Shown one piece after another: positions 1 through 8,643 of a stretch of DNA of 64,000 nt (positions are counted from its first letter, which is position 1; each line of letters starts with the position of its first letter). The position numbers and the translations under genes were made by a program. This DNA comes from an uncultured Lachnospiraceae bacterium. Lineage in GTDB: Bacteria > Bacillota > Clostridia > Lachnospirales > Lachnospiraceae. Under the pieces are notes generated by a model. The model was given only the letters and a program-made list of their open reading frames with translations, made no database searches and was not told where the DNA came from. The DNA lies in contig CAKRSV010000003.1 of the NCBI GenBank assembly GCA_934401915.1, positions 124,001 through 188,000 of the forward strand, written 5' to 3'.

Positions 1-1
1 T

Positions 2-217
2 TTGTGCGCTTATTATATTTCCAGAAACTGGCTGCTTTGTGCCAGGAAATATATGAGTGGAAGCAGATATGTTGTTTTCCTGCTGTATTATGGTATCAAC
101 AGAATGGCGTGCAGCCTGCTATGGCTTTTACAGGGAAAAAGGGATCTGGTAAAAGCGTCATGGACTGGCATAAAAGATTATAAGAAGATGGAAACCGGTA
201 AGTCGCGATATTATTAG
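2..217 (+). CDS. C-terminal end of a probable family 2 glycosyltransferase (partial)
   Basis: Only the last 71 or so codons are present. The frame is open to the left edge, so the real start lies outside the window. The tail has RNWLLCARKYMSG, a hydrophobic stretch and then KASWTGIKD. This basic/aromatic then hydrophobic pattern is typical of the C-terminus of GT2 rhamnosyltransferase-like enzymes in polysaccharide loci. No catalytic motif is visible, so the family call rests on the tail pattern and on context. The next glycosyltransferase follows after 61 bases on the same strand. Confidence 0.45.
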   Translation: MCAYYISRNWLLCARKYMSGSRYVVFLLYYGINRMACSLLWLLQGKRDLVKASWTGIKDYKKMETGKSRYY

Positions 218-278
218 AGAACGTGATGCCAGCGGCTTGGCGCGGCAAGGTTTGCATTGGATATAGGAGTGTGCTATT

Positions 279-1397
279 ATGAAAAAAGGCTATTATGTGC
301 ATTTTCAGGGAAGGCAGTCTATTGGAGTCAGTAAGAAAATAGATATGCAGATAGAGGAATTTTCGCGATTTTATGAGATGCAGGAAGTGGAAATAAAAAC
401 GCAGGAGCGCTCTCTTCTGAAAAGAGTATTAGGACTGTGGCCTACGGCTTCTATTTTGAGAGATTATAAAGAAGGGCTGGAAAAAATCGTTGATCCGGCA
501 TTTCTTTACATTAGAAGAACGGTCGCAGACAAAGCCTATATAAAGTTTCTGCACGATGTAAAACAAAAGTATCCAGATTGTAAGATAGTGATCGAAATTT
601 TCACCTATCCCTATGATAAAGACGACTTCAGAAAATGGAATGCATGGCCGTTTTATCTGAAAGAACGTATTTACAGACCGCAGTTAAAGAAGTATGTAGA
701 TCGATTTGTGACATATACCGATGACAAAGAAATTTTTGGAGTACCGACAATTCCTACGGCTAACGGAGTCAATGTAGAAAAGATCCCTTTGGTCAGAGGA
801 GGTTTTGAGAATGGAAGGCTTCGGCTTGTCGCGGTGGCATTTATGCAGAGGCAGCATGGATACGAAAGGATCATAGAGGGAATTGCGCAGTATTACAAAG
901 AAAACCCGGGATACAGAGTGGAATTATCCCTGGTGGGAGATGGCCCTGAGAAAGCAATGTATCAGAAGCTGGTGCAGAAATATGGAATCCAGGAGTACGT
1001 GAAGTTTTATCCAACCATGTCGGGTGAAAAGCTGGACGAACTGTATGATCAGTCAGACATCGCCTTAATTGCATTCGGAATGTATAAGGTAGGGGTGTAT
1101 GGAAAGATGAGTGCACTCAAGTCGAGAGAGTGCATGGCGAAAGGGATGCTGATGCTCTCCGGTTCTGGAATTGATGTTTTGGATGAAAACTATCCATTCA
1201 TGAAAGTTGTGCCAAACTGTAAAGAGCCTGTGAATATGGATGAAGTGGTGAAGTTCTTTGAGAACATTACTTCGCAATATCCTGACAAGGAAGTCCTGGC
1301 AGGGAATATACGGCAAATTGCGAAGGAAAAAGTTGACATGAGTGTAGTCATGAAGCCGGTGCTGGAGTTTCTTGCAAAGAGCTTTTCGGGCAGATAG
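279..1397 (+). CDS. GT4-type glycosyltransferase
   Basis: A 372-residue protein with the two-domain GT-B layout. The N-terminal acceptor domain is short and the C-terminal half carries LVGDGPEKAMYQKLVQKYGIQ, the usual GT4 'GDGP' strand-turn before the donor site. A weakly conserved SALKSRECMAKG follows where the E-x7-E donor motif normally lies; only the first glutamate is clear. It probably transfers a sugar from a nucleotide donor to a lipid-linked glycan on the cytoplasmic membrane face. An AGGAGTG ribosome site precedes the ATG. It is the first complete gene of the locus, and donor and acceptor cannot be read from sequence. Confidence 0.8.
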   Translation: MKKGYYVHFQGRQSIGVSKKIDMQIEEFSRFYEMQEVEIKTQERSLLKRVLGLWPTASILRDYKEGLEKIVDPAFLYIRRTVADKAYIKFLHDVKQKYPDCKIVIEIFTYPYDKDDFRKWNAWPFYLKERIYRPQLKKYVDRFVTYTDDKEIFGVPTIPTANGVNVEKIPLVRGGFENGRLRLVAVAFMQRQHGYERIIEGIAQYYKENPGYRVELSLVGDGPEKAMYQKLVQKYGIQEYVKFYPTMSGEKLDELYDQSDIALIAFGMYKVGVYGKMSALKSRECMAKGMLMLSGSGIDVLDENYPFMKVVPNCKEPVNMDEVVKFFENITSQYPDKEVLAGNIRQIAKEKVDMSVVMKPVLEFLAKSFSGR

Positions 1398-1441
1398 GAT
1401 ATTTTGTATAGATGAAGCTGTAAAGCGAAGAATTAGGAGCA

Positions 1442-3136
1442 ATGGTCTTGAAAAAAGAAGATTTATTTGGATGGGCAGCTGCGAAAGGATTTCGTTTGGA
1501 ATGTTTAGGCGAGACATGCAATGCTGCAGGGTGTATGCATTATAATCATCTGTTAGGCAAGTTTCCCCAGGATGGAGTCTTTGAAAAAACAGAGGGAGGA
1601 AGCTGCTTTTTAGATGGCTATATCGTGAATAAAGAGGATTTTGTTCACGATATAAATAAGACTTGGAAACAGGTATTCGTTTCAGCGGCGTTTGAGAATC
1701 TGCAACTGCAGTTATCAAAAATGAGGGGTGGATTTTGCGGATATATCTTTGACGCTCAAAATGAAAATCTTTCTTTTTTTACAGATCAGACAAGTAATAA
1801 GGCAATCTATTATTATGTCAGCAATGACGGTTGGATTGTGTCAAACAGTCTCTTTTATATCGCCGAGATATTAAAGCATAATGATGTGAAATATCATCTT
1901 GATGAAAATGCCATTAAATATATGTTGACGTATGGCTATATGATAGACGACAGTACTTTTGTAAGAGAGGTACATCGTTTGCTGCCGGGATGTTTTGCCC
2001 GGATAGAGAATGGAAAACTTAATATAACAAGATACCATGAAATCAAGCCAAATGTGGAGAAAATGTCAGAGAGAGAGGCAGTAGAACAAATTGATACTGC
2101 GTTTCGCCGGGCGGTTATCAGAGAATTTGAAAAAGACAGGGAATATGGATATCGGCATCTGGTTGATCTGAGCGGTGGGCTGGACAGCCGGATGGTTACG
2201 TGGGTTGCTCATGAAGAAGGATATACAGATCAGATCAACGTGACGTATTGCAGAGGGGGATATGCAGACCAGAAGATTGCACAACAAATTGCAAAATGCC
2301 TGGGGCATGAATATATATACAAGTCCTTAGACGATGCAAAATGGATGTTTGATGTGGAAGAAATGACCTGTAAAAATAACGGTGCGGCTGTCGGACTTGG
2401 GATGACTGGTGGAAATCGTCTGCTGCAGGAATTAAACACGGATATATATGGGATAGAACATACTGGAATGGTGGGAGATGCGATTCTTTCTACCTTTTAT
2501 CATGACAGAGATTTAAGTGAAGGAAATCCAGTATTTGGGCTGAACCAGTATTCAGATATGCTTCACTATGAGTTTGATAACAAGATACTTGAAAGATATC
2601 CGACACAGGAAATTTTTGCTATCTATACAAGAGGAATTTTGGGAGCGCAGAGCTCTTATATAACAAGGCAGCATTATGTGGAGACGGCATCGCCGTTTCT
2701 TGATGTGGATTTTCTTGAGACGGTTATGAAAATTCCGTTTGAGTATAGAAATCGTCATTCCATCTATTTGAGTTGGATAGCACAGAAATATCCGAAGGCA
2801 GCAGAATTTGGATGGGAAAAATGGGGAGGAATTAAACCCAAAAAGAATTTGATCTTTGCGAGAAAAATGAAGACGACACAGAGACTCATACACCAGTATG
2901 GGTGCAGGATACTGCACAGACCGGACACGGATTCGATGAATCCAATGGACTGCTGGTATACGAGTTGTGTGGGAGTGAGGAAATATCTGGATACCGTTTT
3001 TCAGGAACGAATAGCAGATGAGCGAATAGAAGAAAGCCTGCGAAGGGATATGATAAAGGCATATAAAGAAGGAACATTTACAGAAAAGAGCTTAGTGCTA
3101 ACGGTGTTATGTGCAGTAAATATTTTTTTTGAGTAA
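1442..3136 (+). CDS. Asparagine synthetase B-like amidotransferase lacking the N-terminal nucleophile
   Basis: A 564-residue protein. An Ntn-type glutaminase-like domain covers roughly residues 1-200 (FLDGYIVNKEDF, GGFCGYIFDAQNENLSFFTDQ). An ATP-pyrophosphatase domain follows with the PP-loop LSGGLDSRM near residues 242-250. AsnB-family enzymes adenylate a carboxylate and amidate it using ammonia from glutamine. In active glutaminases Cys is residue 2 after Met removal; here the protein begins MVLKKEDLFG, so the nucleophile is absent. Ammonia may come free or the domain may be structural. In a polysaccharide locus such proteins are thought to amidate carboxyl-bearing sugars (inference). The ATG at 1442 has an AGGAG site six bases before it. 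Real asparagine synthesis is unlikely. Confidence 0.75.
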   Translation: MVLKKEDLFGWAAAKGFRLECLGETCNAAGCMHYNHLLGKFPQDGVFEKTEGGSCFLDGYIVNKEDFVHDINKTWKQVFVSAAFENLQLQLSKMRGGFCGYIFDAQNENLSFFTDQTSNKAIYYYVSNDGWIVSNSLFYIAEILKHNDVKYHLDENAIKYMLTYGYMIDDSTFVREVHRLLPGCFARIENGKLNITRYHEIKPNVEKMSEREAVEQIDTAFRRAVIREFEKDREYGYRHLVDLSGGLDSRMVTWVAHEEGYTDQINVTYCRGGYADQKIAQQIAKCLGHEYIYKSLDDAKWMFDVEEMTCKNNGAAVGLGMTGGNRLLQELNTDIYGIEHTGMVGDAILSTFYHDRDLSEGNPVFGLNQYSDMLHYEFDNKILERYPTQEIFAIYTRGILGAQSSYITRQHYVETASPFLDVDFLETVMKIPFEYRNRHSIYLSWIAQKYPKAAEFGWEKWGGIKPKKNLIFARKMKTTQRLIHQYGCRILHRPDTDSMNPMDCWYTSCVGVRKYLDTVFQERIADERIEESLRRDMIKAYKEGTFTEKSLVLTVLCAVNIFFE

Positions 3137-3205
3137 GAAAAATAGTGCGAAAATTGCAAGGATATGCTGATTTTCGCGGCGTGTTGCCCAGAAATGAGGA
3201 TTGGT

Positions 3206-4576
3206 ATGAAAAAGGAAATAAAAGAGATAGACTTTATGATGATATATGAGCATAAAGTTCGGGAATTGGAGAATATGTGCCTTATCAAGTATGAGCTTGA
3301 GCGGAGAGGGCATACCGTAGTCATTAAACATATTGAAGATGAAGAAGCGTTGGAGGCTGTAAAACCGATTTATCATGCGAAAGTGGTCATGACAATGGCG
3401 TGTTACCAGAACGCTTCGCTGGAATGGCATACAAAGGATTTTGTGTCCTTTGATAAAGTGATCGATATGCAGTGGGAAAATATTGTATATCCTAAGGATG
3501 AACGGGCTGGAGTGTTTAAAAACTATACAGGGATCGGCAGAGAAGTGGTACGGGTATCCTGGGGAGAGGCAAATAAGAGAAGATTGATCGAAGCGGCATA
3601 TATGGATCCACGGAATGTGAAGGTAGTCGGCCATGTGGGGATGGATTTCCTGCGGGATGAATTGAAGGGATATTATCGCAGCAAAGAAGATCTGTTCCAT
3701 GAATATGGACTTCCAATGGATAAAAAGGTTTTATTGTTCGCATCGCCTTTTTATGCGGATAATCTCACAGAAGAGTATATTGCCGGTATGTGTCGTAAAC
3801 ATGGAGAGGACTGGCGGGAATATTATGACTTTATGATGAGGTCTGAAAAAACCATTCTTCAGTGGATGGAGAAGCTGTGCAATGAGCGACCGGATATTTT
3901 GATCATATATCGGCCGCATCCGGGCCACATCGGTGTGCATATGTCAGAAGTCGCTGAGAAATGCAGTAATTTCAAGGTGATCAGTGAATTGTCAGTGAAG
4001 CAGTGGATCATTGCGAGCGATATTGTGTATACAGGAAACAGCTCGACGATCGTGGAGGCGTTCTTTGCGGGAAGAATGTGTCACCTTTTATTCCCTTATG
4101 AGACAACGGATGGATTTGAACTGAAATTGGTCAGCCAGGGAGAAAAAGTGCGGACGTATGAAGAGTTCAAAGAGACGATAGACGAGAAGAATCCGGTATT
4201 CCCGATCAGCAAAGAAGCGATCAACGAGATCTATCTGGTGGACGATGTTCCAAGCTATCGGAAGCTGGCAGATATGGCGGAAGAGGTTCTGAAAAATCCG
4301 GAATATAATCTGACGAAGGAACAGTTGGCGTCATACCGGACAAAGTTACCATTGGCAGTCCAGATGCAGCGTAAATTGCAGCAATGGGACTGGTTTTATG
4401 ATAAATACCGAAAATTGCTTGCTGATGGGAATTATCATGGAAAGTGGATAGAAAAACAAAGGGAGCTCCGGCGTGAAAAACTGGAGGAACATAAGCGATT
4501 TGACCGGGAAAGCACGAGTGAAGAGGAAATAGCGCAAATTGAAGCCAGAATTGCAGAACAATTAAATAAGAAATAA
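3206..4576 (+). CDS. Surface-carbohydrate glycosyl/glycerophosphotransferase-like protein (GT-B fold)
   Basis: About 456 residues. The reading frame opens upstream, but the ATG at 3206 is preferred because GAAATGAGGA ends five bases before it. The protein looks like the capsule-synthesis/CDP-glycerol-glycerophosphotransferase-like superfamily: IIYRPHPGH in the middle (RPHP is the hallmark), then a TGNSSTIVEAFFAGR motif shortly after, matching the donor phosphate-binding segment of these GT-B enzymes. The C-terminal 60 residues are charged and probably helical (KWIEKQRELRREKLEEHKRF). It may transfer a polyol-phosphate or a sugar to the growing glycan; the donor is unknown. It lies directly upstream of the cytidylyltransferase of module A. 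Confidence 0.65.
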   Translation: MKKEIKEIDFMMIYEHKVRELENMCLIKYELERRGHTVVIKHIEDEEALEAVKPIYHAKVVMTMACYQNASLEWHTKDFVSFDKVIDMQWENIVYPKDERAGVFKNYTGIGREVVRVSWGEANKRRLIEAAYMDPRNVKVVGHVGMDFLRDELKGYYRSKEDLFHEYGLPMDKKVLLFASPFYADNLTEEYIAGMCRKHGEDWREYYDFMMRSEKTILQWMEKLCNERPDILIIYRPHPGHIGVHMSEVAEKCSNFKVISELSVKQWIIASDIVYTGNSSTIVEAFFAGRMCHLLFPYETTDGFELKLVSQGEKVRTYEEFKETIDEKNPVFPISKEAINEIYLVDDVPSYRKLADMAEEVLKNPEYNLTKEQLASYRTKLPLAVQMQRKLQQWDWFYDKYRKLLADGNYHGKWIEKQRELRREKLEEHKRFDRESTSEEEIAQIEARIAEQLNKK

Positions 4577-4607
4577 ATTACAGATAAATCCATAGGAGGA
4601 AAAAATA

Positions 4608-5288
4608 ATGAGTGATAAAATTACAGCAGTGGTACCGGTAAAAGGAAACAGCAGCAGACTTCCCAATAAGAATATTCTTCCGTTTGGGGATTCCAACCTT
4701 CTGCAGCATAAGATCGAACAGCTCAAACAGGTAAAGGGACTTCATGAGATTATCGTTTCATCAGATTCGGATGAAATGCTTGCCATCGGAGAAAAATGCG
4801 GTGTGAAGGCGATCAAAAGACCGATCCAGTACGCCAACGAATCCGTACCGTTCGGTATGTTCCTGGAATATCTGTGTGACACGATCGAAGGAGATCACCT
4901 TCTGTATGCGTGTGCAACATCACCCTGCGTTGAACCGTATCTGTATGAGAAGGCAATTAAGGTTTATTTTGAAAAACTGAAAGAGGGATACGATTCGCTG
5001 ATCACGGTTTCTCCGTATCAGACCTATCTTATGGATGATAATGGACCGCTTAATTTTAAAATGGGTCTGGAGCACAAAAATTCAGAGCAGCTTCCGATGA
5101 TGTATCATTTCACGAACGGAATCGACCTCGCACCGACGGCAAAGGTCAGGGAATGGCATTATAATTATGGTCCCAAGTATTACCAGCTTGTCATCAATAA
5201 GAGAGAGGCGGCAGACATTGACGATCTGTATGATTACGAGATGGCAAAGGCGCTGTATGCCATGAAGGATCCAAATCCGACGATTTAA
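4608..5288 (+). CDS. CMP-sugar synthetase-like cytidylyltransferase (NeuA/KdsB type)
   Basis: A 226-residue protein, the usual length for acylneuraminate/KDO cytidylyltransferases. Residues 7-26 contain VPVKGNSSRLPNKNILPFG, the nucleotide-binding P-loop-like signature of this family (R-x-x-x-K-N). SSDSDEMLAIGEKCG and the GDHLLYACATSPC segment match the next conserved strands. It should activate an acid sugar, or a related hydroxyl-bearing compound, with CTP. A strong AGGAGG site lies ten bases before the ATG. The next genes are an aldolase fusion and a KdsC-like phosphatase, so three steps of an ulosonic-acid-like route are adjacent, but no NeuB or KdsA condensing enzyme is in the window. Confidence 0.8.
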   Translation: MSDKITAVVPVKGNSSRLPNKNILPFGDSNLLQHKIEQLKQVKGLHEIIVSSDSDEMLAIGEKCGVKAIKRPIQYANESVPFGMFLEYLCDTIEGDHLLYACATSPCVEPYLYEKAIKVYFEKLKEGYDSLITVSPYQTYLMDDNGPLNFKMGLEHKNSEQLPMMYHFTNGIDLAPTAKVREWHYNYGPKYYQLVINKREAADIDDLYDYEMAKALYAMKDPNPTI

Positions 5289-5324
5289 TAAAGAGAGCAG
5301 TCTGCCCGGAAATGAGGATTGATT

Positions 5325-6905
5325 ATGTCAAATATCAAATTGCTTGACTGTACCCTGCGCGACGGAGGGTATATCAATGATTGGAATTTTGGAAAGCATA
5401 CGATACAAAGTATTCTGACAAAGCTGATCGAATCAAACGTAGATTATGTAGAAATAGGTTTTTTGCGGGATTGCGAGTATCACAAAGACAAGTCGCTTTT
5501 CAATAACTGTGCGGAGATTGCCAAAATTCTACCTGAAAATCGGGGCAAGACGATGTTTACGGCCATGGCGCTTCACAATAAATACAGTATTGATAAGCTC
5601 GAGCCGTATGATGGCAAAACGATCGACGCGATCCGCGTGACTTTCCATGACTATGATATTGATGAGGGACTGGCTTATATCCGGCAGGTGAAAGAAAAAG
5701 GATACAAGGTATTTGTCAATCCGATCAATATTATGGGATATTCGGACGAAATGATCCTGCAGCTTCTGAAGAAGGTGAATGATATTCACCCGTATGCGTT
5801 TTCCATCGTAGATACCTTCGGCTCAATGATGCGGGAGGACTTGCTTCGCATCTATTCTCTGATAGAGCATAACCTGAGCAAAGATATTGTGATCGGTCTG
5901 CATCTGCATGAGAATCTGGCATTGTCCTATTCACTGGCACAGGAGTTTATCAATATCAAGTCCAGCGAGAGAAAATGCGTGATAGACGCGTCTATGCTCG
6001 GCATGGGACGTTCGCCGGGAAATCTGTGCATGGAGCTGATCATGGACTATATGAATAAGAGACAGTCCGGCTGTTATGATGTGAATCCGGTTTTAGATGG
6101 AATTGATGACCATATCGCACAGCTGAAACAGATCGAGCCGTGGGGATACAATACAGCGTACGCAATTTCGGCAAAATATAATCTCCATAGAAACTATGCA
6201 GAGTTCTTGCTGGACAAGGGCAGATTGAGGGCAAAACAGATCAATCAGATTCTCGGGAGCATCGAGAACAGCAAAAAGACGGCTTTTGATGAGGCGTATA
6301 TTGAGAAGCTATATCAGGATTTTCAAAATATAGCGATCGATGATGAAAAGGTGATGGAGCAGCTCGGACAGGCCCTGTACCAGAAAAAATGCCTTGTACT
6401 GGCTCCGGGATCCAGCATTTTGAAGCAGCAGAAAGAAATTCGGGAGTATATCGATCAGAAAAATCCTGTCATTTTGTCGGCAAACTTCATTCCGGAACAG
6501 TTTCAGGCAGACTATGTATTTTGCTGCAATGCAATGCGTTATGAAGCGATTCGGGAAAGTAAGGGAAAAGAGAAGCATATTGTGACCTCGAATCTGGCAG
6601 ACGGCAGCAGGGACGGCGAGATGATCGTGAACTATGCGGATCTTCGTTTTGATGAGAAACAGCCGCTTGACAACAGTGTGATCATGCTTCTGAAGCTTCT
6701 CAGAAAGCTGGAAGTGAATGACGTTGCGCTGGCGGGTTTTGATGGATATCAGACAAATGGGCAGACCAATTATGTGGACGCTTATATGGCGAGCCAGCAT
6801 ACCAAGGGTGAAGAAGAAAACAAGAAGATATGCGGCGCGATGCACCAGCTTGAACAGCAGATGGATATCTGCTATCTGACGACGTCTCTGTATCACCAGG
6901 AGTAG
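5325..6905 (+). CDS. DRE-TIM aldolase (HMGL/DmpG-like) fused to a C-terminal Rossmann-like domain, copy 1
   Basis: About 526 residues from the ATG at 5325, six bases after GAAATGAGGA. Residues 1 to about 300 are a DRE-TIM metallolyase barrel: LLDCTLRDGGY at residues 6-16 supplies the Arg-Asp pair, and GLHLHEN supplies the metal-binding HxH. The position of the catalytic His in DmpG-type 4-hydroxy-2-oxovalerate aldolase is Tyr here, so the substrate or proton relay probably differs. Residues from about 355 form a second domain with CLVLAPGSSI, ILSANFIPEQFQADYVFCCNAM and NDVALAGFDGY. That order resembles the GxGPSL / Asn / GxDFY pattern of MptE/DUF115 and GT42 sialyltransferase-like folds (by eye only). 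The CDS at 23343 is a paralogue. Pyruvate-aldol chemistry is inferred. Confidence 0.72.
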   Translation: MSNIKLLDCTLRDGGYINDWNFGKHTIQSILTKLIESNVDYVEIGFLRDCEYHKDKSLFNNCAEIAKILPENRGKTMFTAMALHNKYSIDKLEPYDGKTIDAIRVTFHDYDIDEGLAYIRQVKEKGYKVFVNPINIMGYSDEMILQLLKKVNDIHPYAFSIVDTFGSMMREDLLRIYSLIEHNLSKDIVIGLHLHENLALSYSLAQEFINIKSSERKCVIDASMLGMGRSPGNLCMELIMDYMNKRQSGCYDVNPVLDGIDDHIAQLKQIEPWGYNTAYAISAKYNLHRNYAEFLLDKGRLRAKQINQILGSIENSKKTAFDEAYIEKLYQDFQNIAIDDEKVMEQLGQALYQKKCLVLAPGSSILKQQKEIREYIDQKNPVILSANFIPEQFQADYVFCCNAMRYEAIRESKGKEKHIVTSNLADGSRDGEMIVNYADLRFDEKQPLDNSVIMLLKLLRKLEVNDVALAGFDGYQTNGQTNYVDAYMASQHTKGEEENKKICGAMHQLEQQMDICYLTTSLYHQE

Positions 6906-6968
6906 TCAAAGCAGGACATTCTGAGGTAAAAACTGCGAAAACGGTATTACAGAAATGGGGAATCAAAA

Positions 6969-7505
6969 ATGAAGACAAGTTCCGTGCAAGAGATATCGAA
7001 AATAAAATGTCTGGTCATTGATGTGGATGGCACAATGACGGACGCTGGCATTTACTATGACGAACACGGAAATGAACTGAAGAAATTTTGTACCAAAGAC
7101 GCAGCTGGTTTTTTTGCTGCAAAAAAAGCCGGAATCAGAACGATGATCCTGACAGGACGCGAGTGCGAGGCAACTACCAGAAGAATGAAAGAGATGAAGG
7201 TTGATTTCCTGGTGCAGGATTGCAAGGACAAGATCACCTATTTGAGACATTTTATGCAGGAAGAGAATTTACTGCCCGAGGAGATTGGATATCTGGGAGA
7301 TGACCTGAACGATCTGCCGCCCATGAGCCTGTGCGGGTTTGTTGGCTGTCCGCAGGACGCGTGCCGGGAAGTTAAGGAAAGAGCGGATTACGTATCTGAA
7401 ATTAAGGGCGGTTATGGCGCCGTGAGAGATATCATAGAGCATATGCTCCGCATGACCGGAAAATGGGAAATGATTACCCGTGAGGTGTACGGTATCGGGG
7501 TGTAG
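6969..7505 (+). CDS. KdsC-like HAD phosphatase
   Basis: A 178-residue protein with the compact cap-less fold of the KDO-8-phosphate phosphatase group. LVIDVDGTMTDAG near residues 15-27 is HAD motif I (nucleophile Asp and acid/base Asp). ILTGRE is motif II, a Lys follows in KDKITYL (motif III), and GDDLNDLP is motif IV. It should remove phosphate from a sugar-acid phosphate before cytidylyl activation. It lies 63 bases after the aldolase fusion and three genes from the polymer transferase, with GGGGA before the ATG. In KDO and sialic-acid routes this step sits between the condensing enzyme and the CMP transferase, which supports module A being a pathway of that type. Confidence 0.85.
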   Translation: MKTSSVQEISKIKCLVIDVDGTMTDAGIYYDEHGNELKKFCTKDAAGFFAAKKAGIRTMILTGRECEATTRRMKEMKVDFLVQDCKDKITYLRHFMQEENLLPEEIGYLGDDLNDLPPMSLCGFVGCPQDACREVKERADYVSEIKGGYGAVRDIIEHMLRMTGKWEMITREVYGIGV

Positions 7506-7523
7506 GCAGAGAGGTTTGACGCG

Positions 7524-8609
7524 ATGACAACCAGAATGAATGTTTTCCTGACAACTTCAAAGAAGAGTGTGCGCTATGCCTATCCGGCGATCGTTTCTCT
7601 GTTTGAATACAATCAGGATTCAGAGATCTATTTATATATTGCATCAGAAGATCTGACAGACGGAGATATCTGTGCAGAGCGACAGGCAGCGCAGAAATTT
7701 GGGCATCATATTATCATTTGCAGATTTAATGAGGATGAGGCCAGAAAACAGATTGTTTGTTCTGATCCGGATCACTGGCCGGTTGGGGCAATGTCATGTT
7801 ACTGGATGTTTCATCAGCTTTTGCCAGAGGATGTAGACCGGATCATGGCGATCGAAGCAGATACGGTTACAGTTGGATCTCTGAAAGAGTTTTATGAAAC
7901 GGATTTAGAGGGATATTATGCGGCGTGTCCGGATCCGGAGCATAAACCGCTGACACATAAGAGACAGATGGATGTACTGGGGGGCGATGTGCTGACCTTT
8001 GTGGCATCCATTTATGATGTAAAGAAGATCAGACAGGATTTTACGCTGCAGGATATTTTGGAGATGGATGGAAAGATTTCGTCCAGATATGGACAGTCAC
8101 AGATGGAGCTGACATTTGGAATCCTGTTTCGTGGAAAGATTAAATATCTTCCGGCGCCTGAGTACAGTGTTGAGCAGAACCGACAGTCAATGGAACGGTT
8201 TGGGTATGACTATTTAAAGAAATGTGAGGAAACTTGTAAAATCCTGCATTTTTCCTCGACGGGAGCGAAAGAAAAACCGTGGAATCCCACGTGTATCATG
8301 CCGGGATATCTGTACTGGTGGGAATATGCCAAGGATAGCCCTTATTTTAAGGAGTATTTTGAGCAGCAATGGAAATCATATGCGATGCTGACGAAGGAGA
8401 GAAAGGCGGCACAGAAGGACAAAACGGTCAGAAATGTTCTCTTGTGCGCTATTTTGTTGATTGTCGGAGCAGAGATGGTATGGATGGGATTCCTGATCGG
8501 AAAATGGTATATCATACTGCTTCAGGCAGGGGTCTGCGCAGCAGCGATAGGAGCTGCAATAGGAATTCGATGGTTGTCTATCCGTATTTTTCATAGAGAA
8601 AGAAAGTAG
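7524..8609 (+). CDS. GT8-like glycosyltransferase with C-terminal membrane anchor
   Basis: A 361-residue protein. The N-terminal 280 residues have GT8 character: MNVFLTTSKKSVRYAYPAIVSLFEYN, then RIMAIEADTVTVGSLKEFY, where the metal-binding DxD of the family is EAD, and a late CKILHFSSTGAKEKPW that corresponds to the GT8 'HF.G..KPW' C-terminal motif. Two hydrophobic helices near residues 305-350 (LLCAILLIVGAEMVWMGFLI and the next) probably anchor it in the membrane. The start is the ATG after GAGAGG. The E-for-D change may be tolerated because the second Asp is retained. Donor unknown. Confidence 0.75.
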   Translation: MTTRMNVFLTTSKKSVRYAYPAIVSLFEYNQDSEIYLYIASEDLTDGDICAERQAAQKFGHHIIICRFNEDEARKQIVCSDPDHWPVGAMSCYWMFHQLLPEDVDRIMAIEADTVTVGSLKEFYETDLEGYYAACPDPEHKPLTHKRQMDVLGGDVLTFVASIYDVKKIRQDFTLQDILEMDGKISSRYGQSQMELTFGILFRGKIKYLPAPEYSVEQNRQSMERFGYDYLKKCEETCKILHFSSTGAKEKPWNPTCIMPGYLYWWEYAKDSPYFKEYFEQQWKSYAMLTKERKAAQKDKTVRNVLLCAILLIVGAEMVWMGFLIGKWYIILLQAGVCAAAIGAAIGIRWLSIRIFHRERK

Positions 8610-8643
8610 AGACAGGCAGGAAAACAGGGCGAGGTTCATAAGA

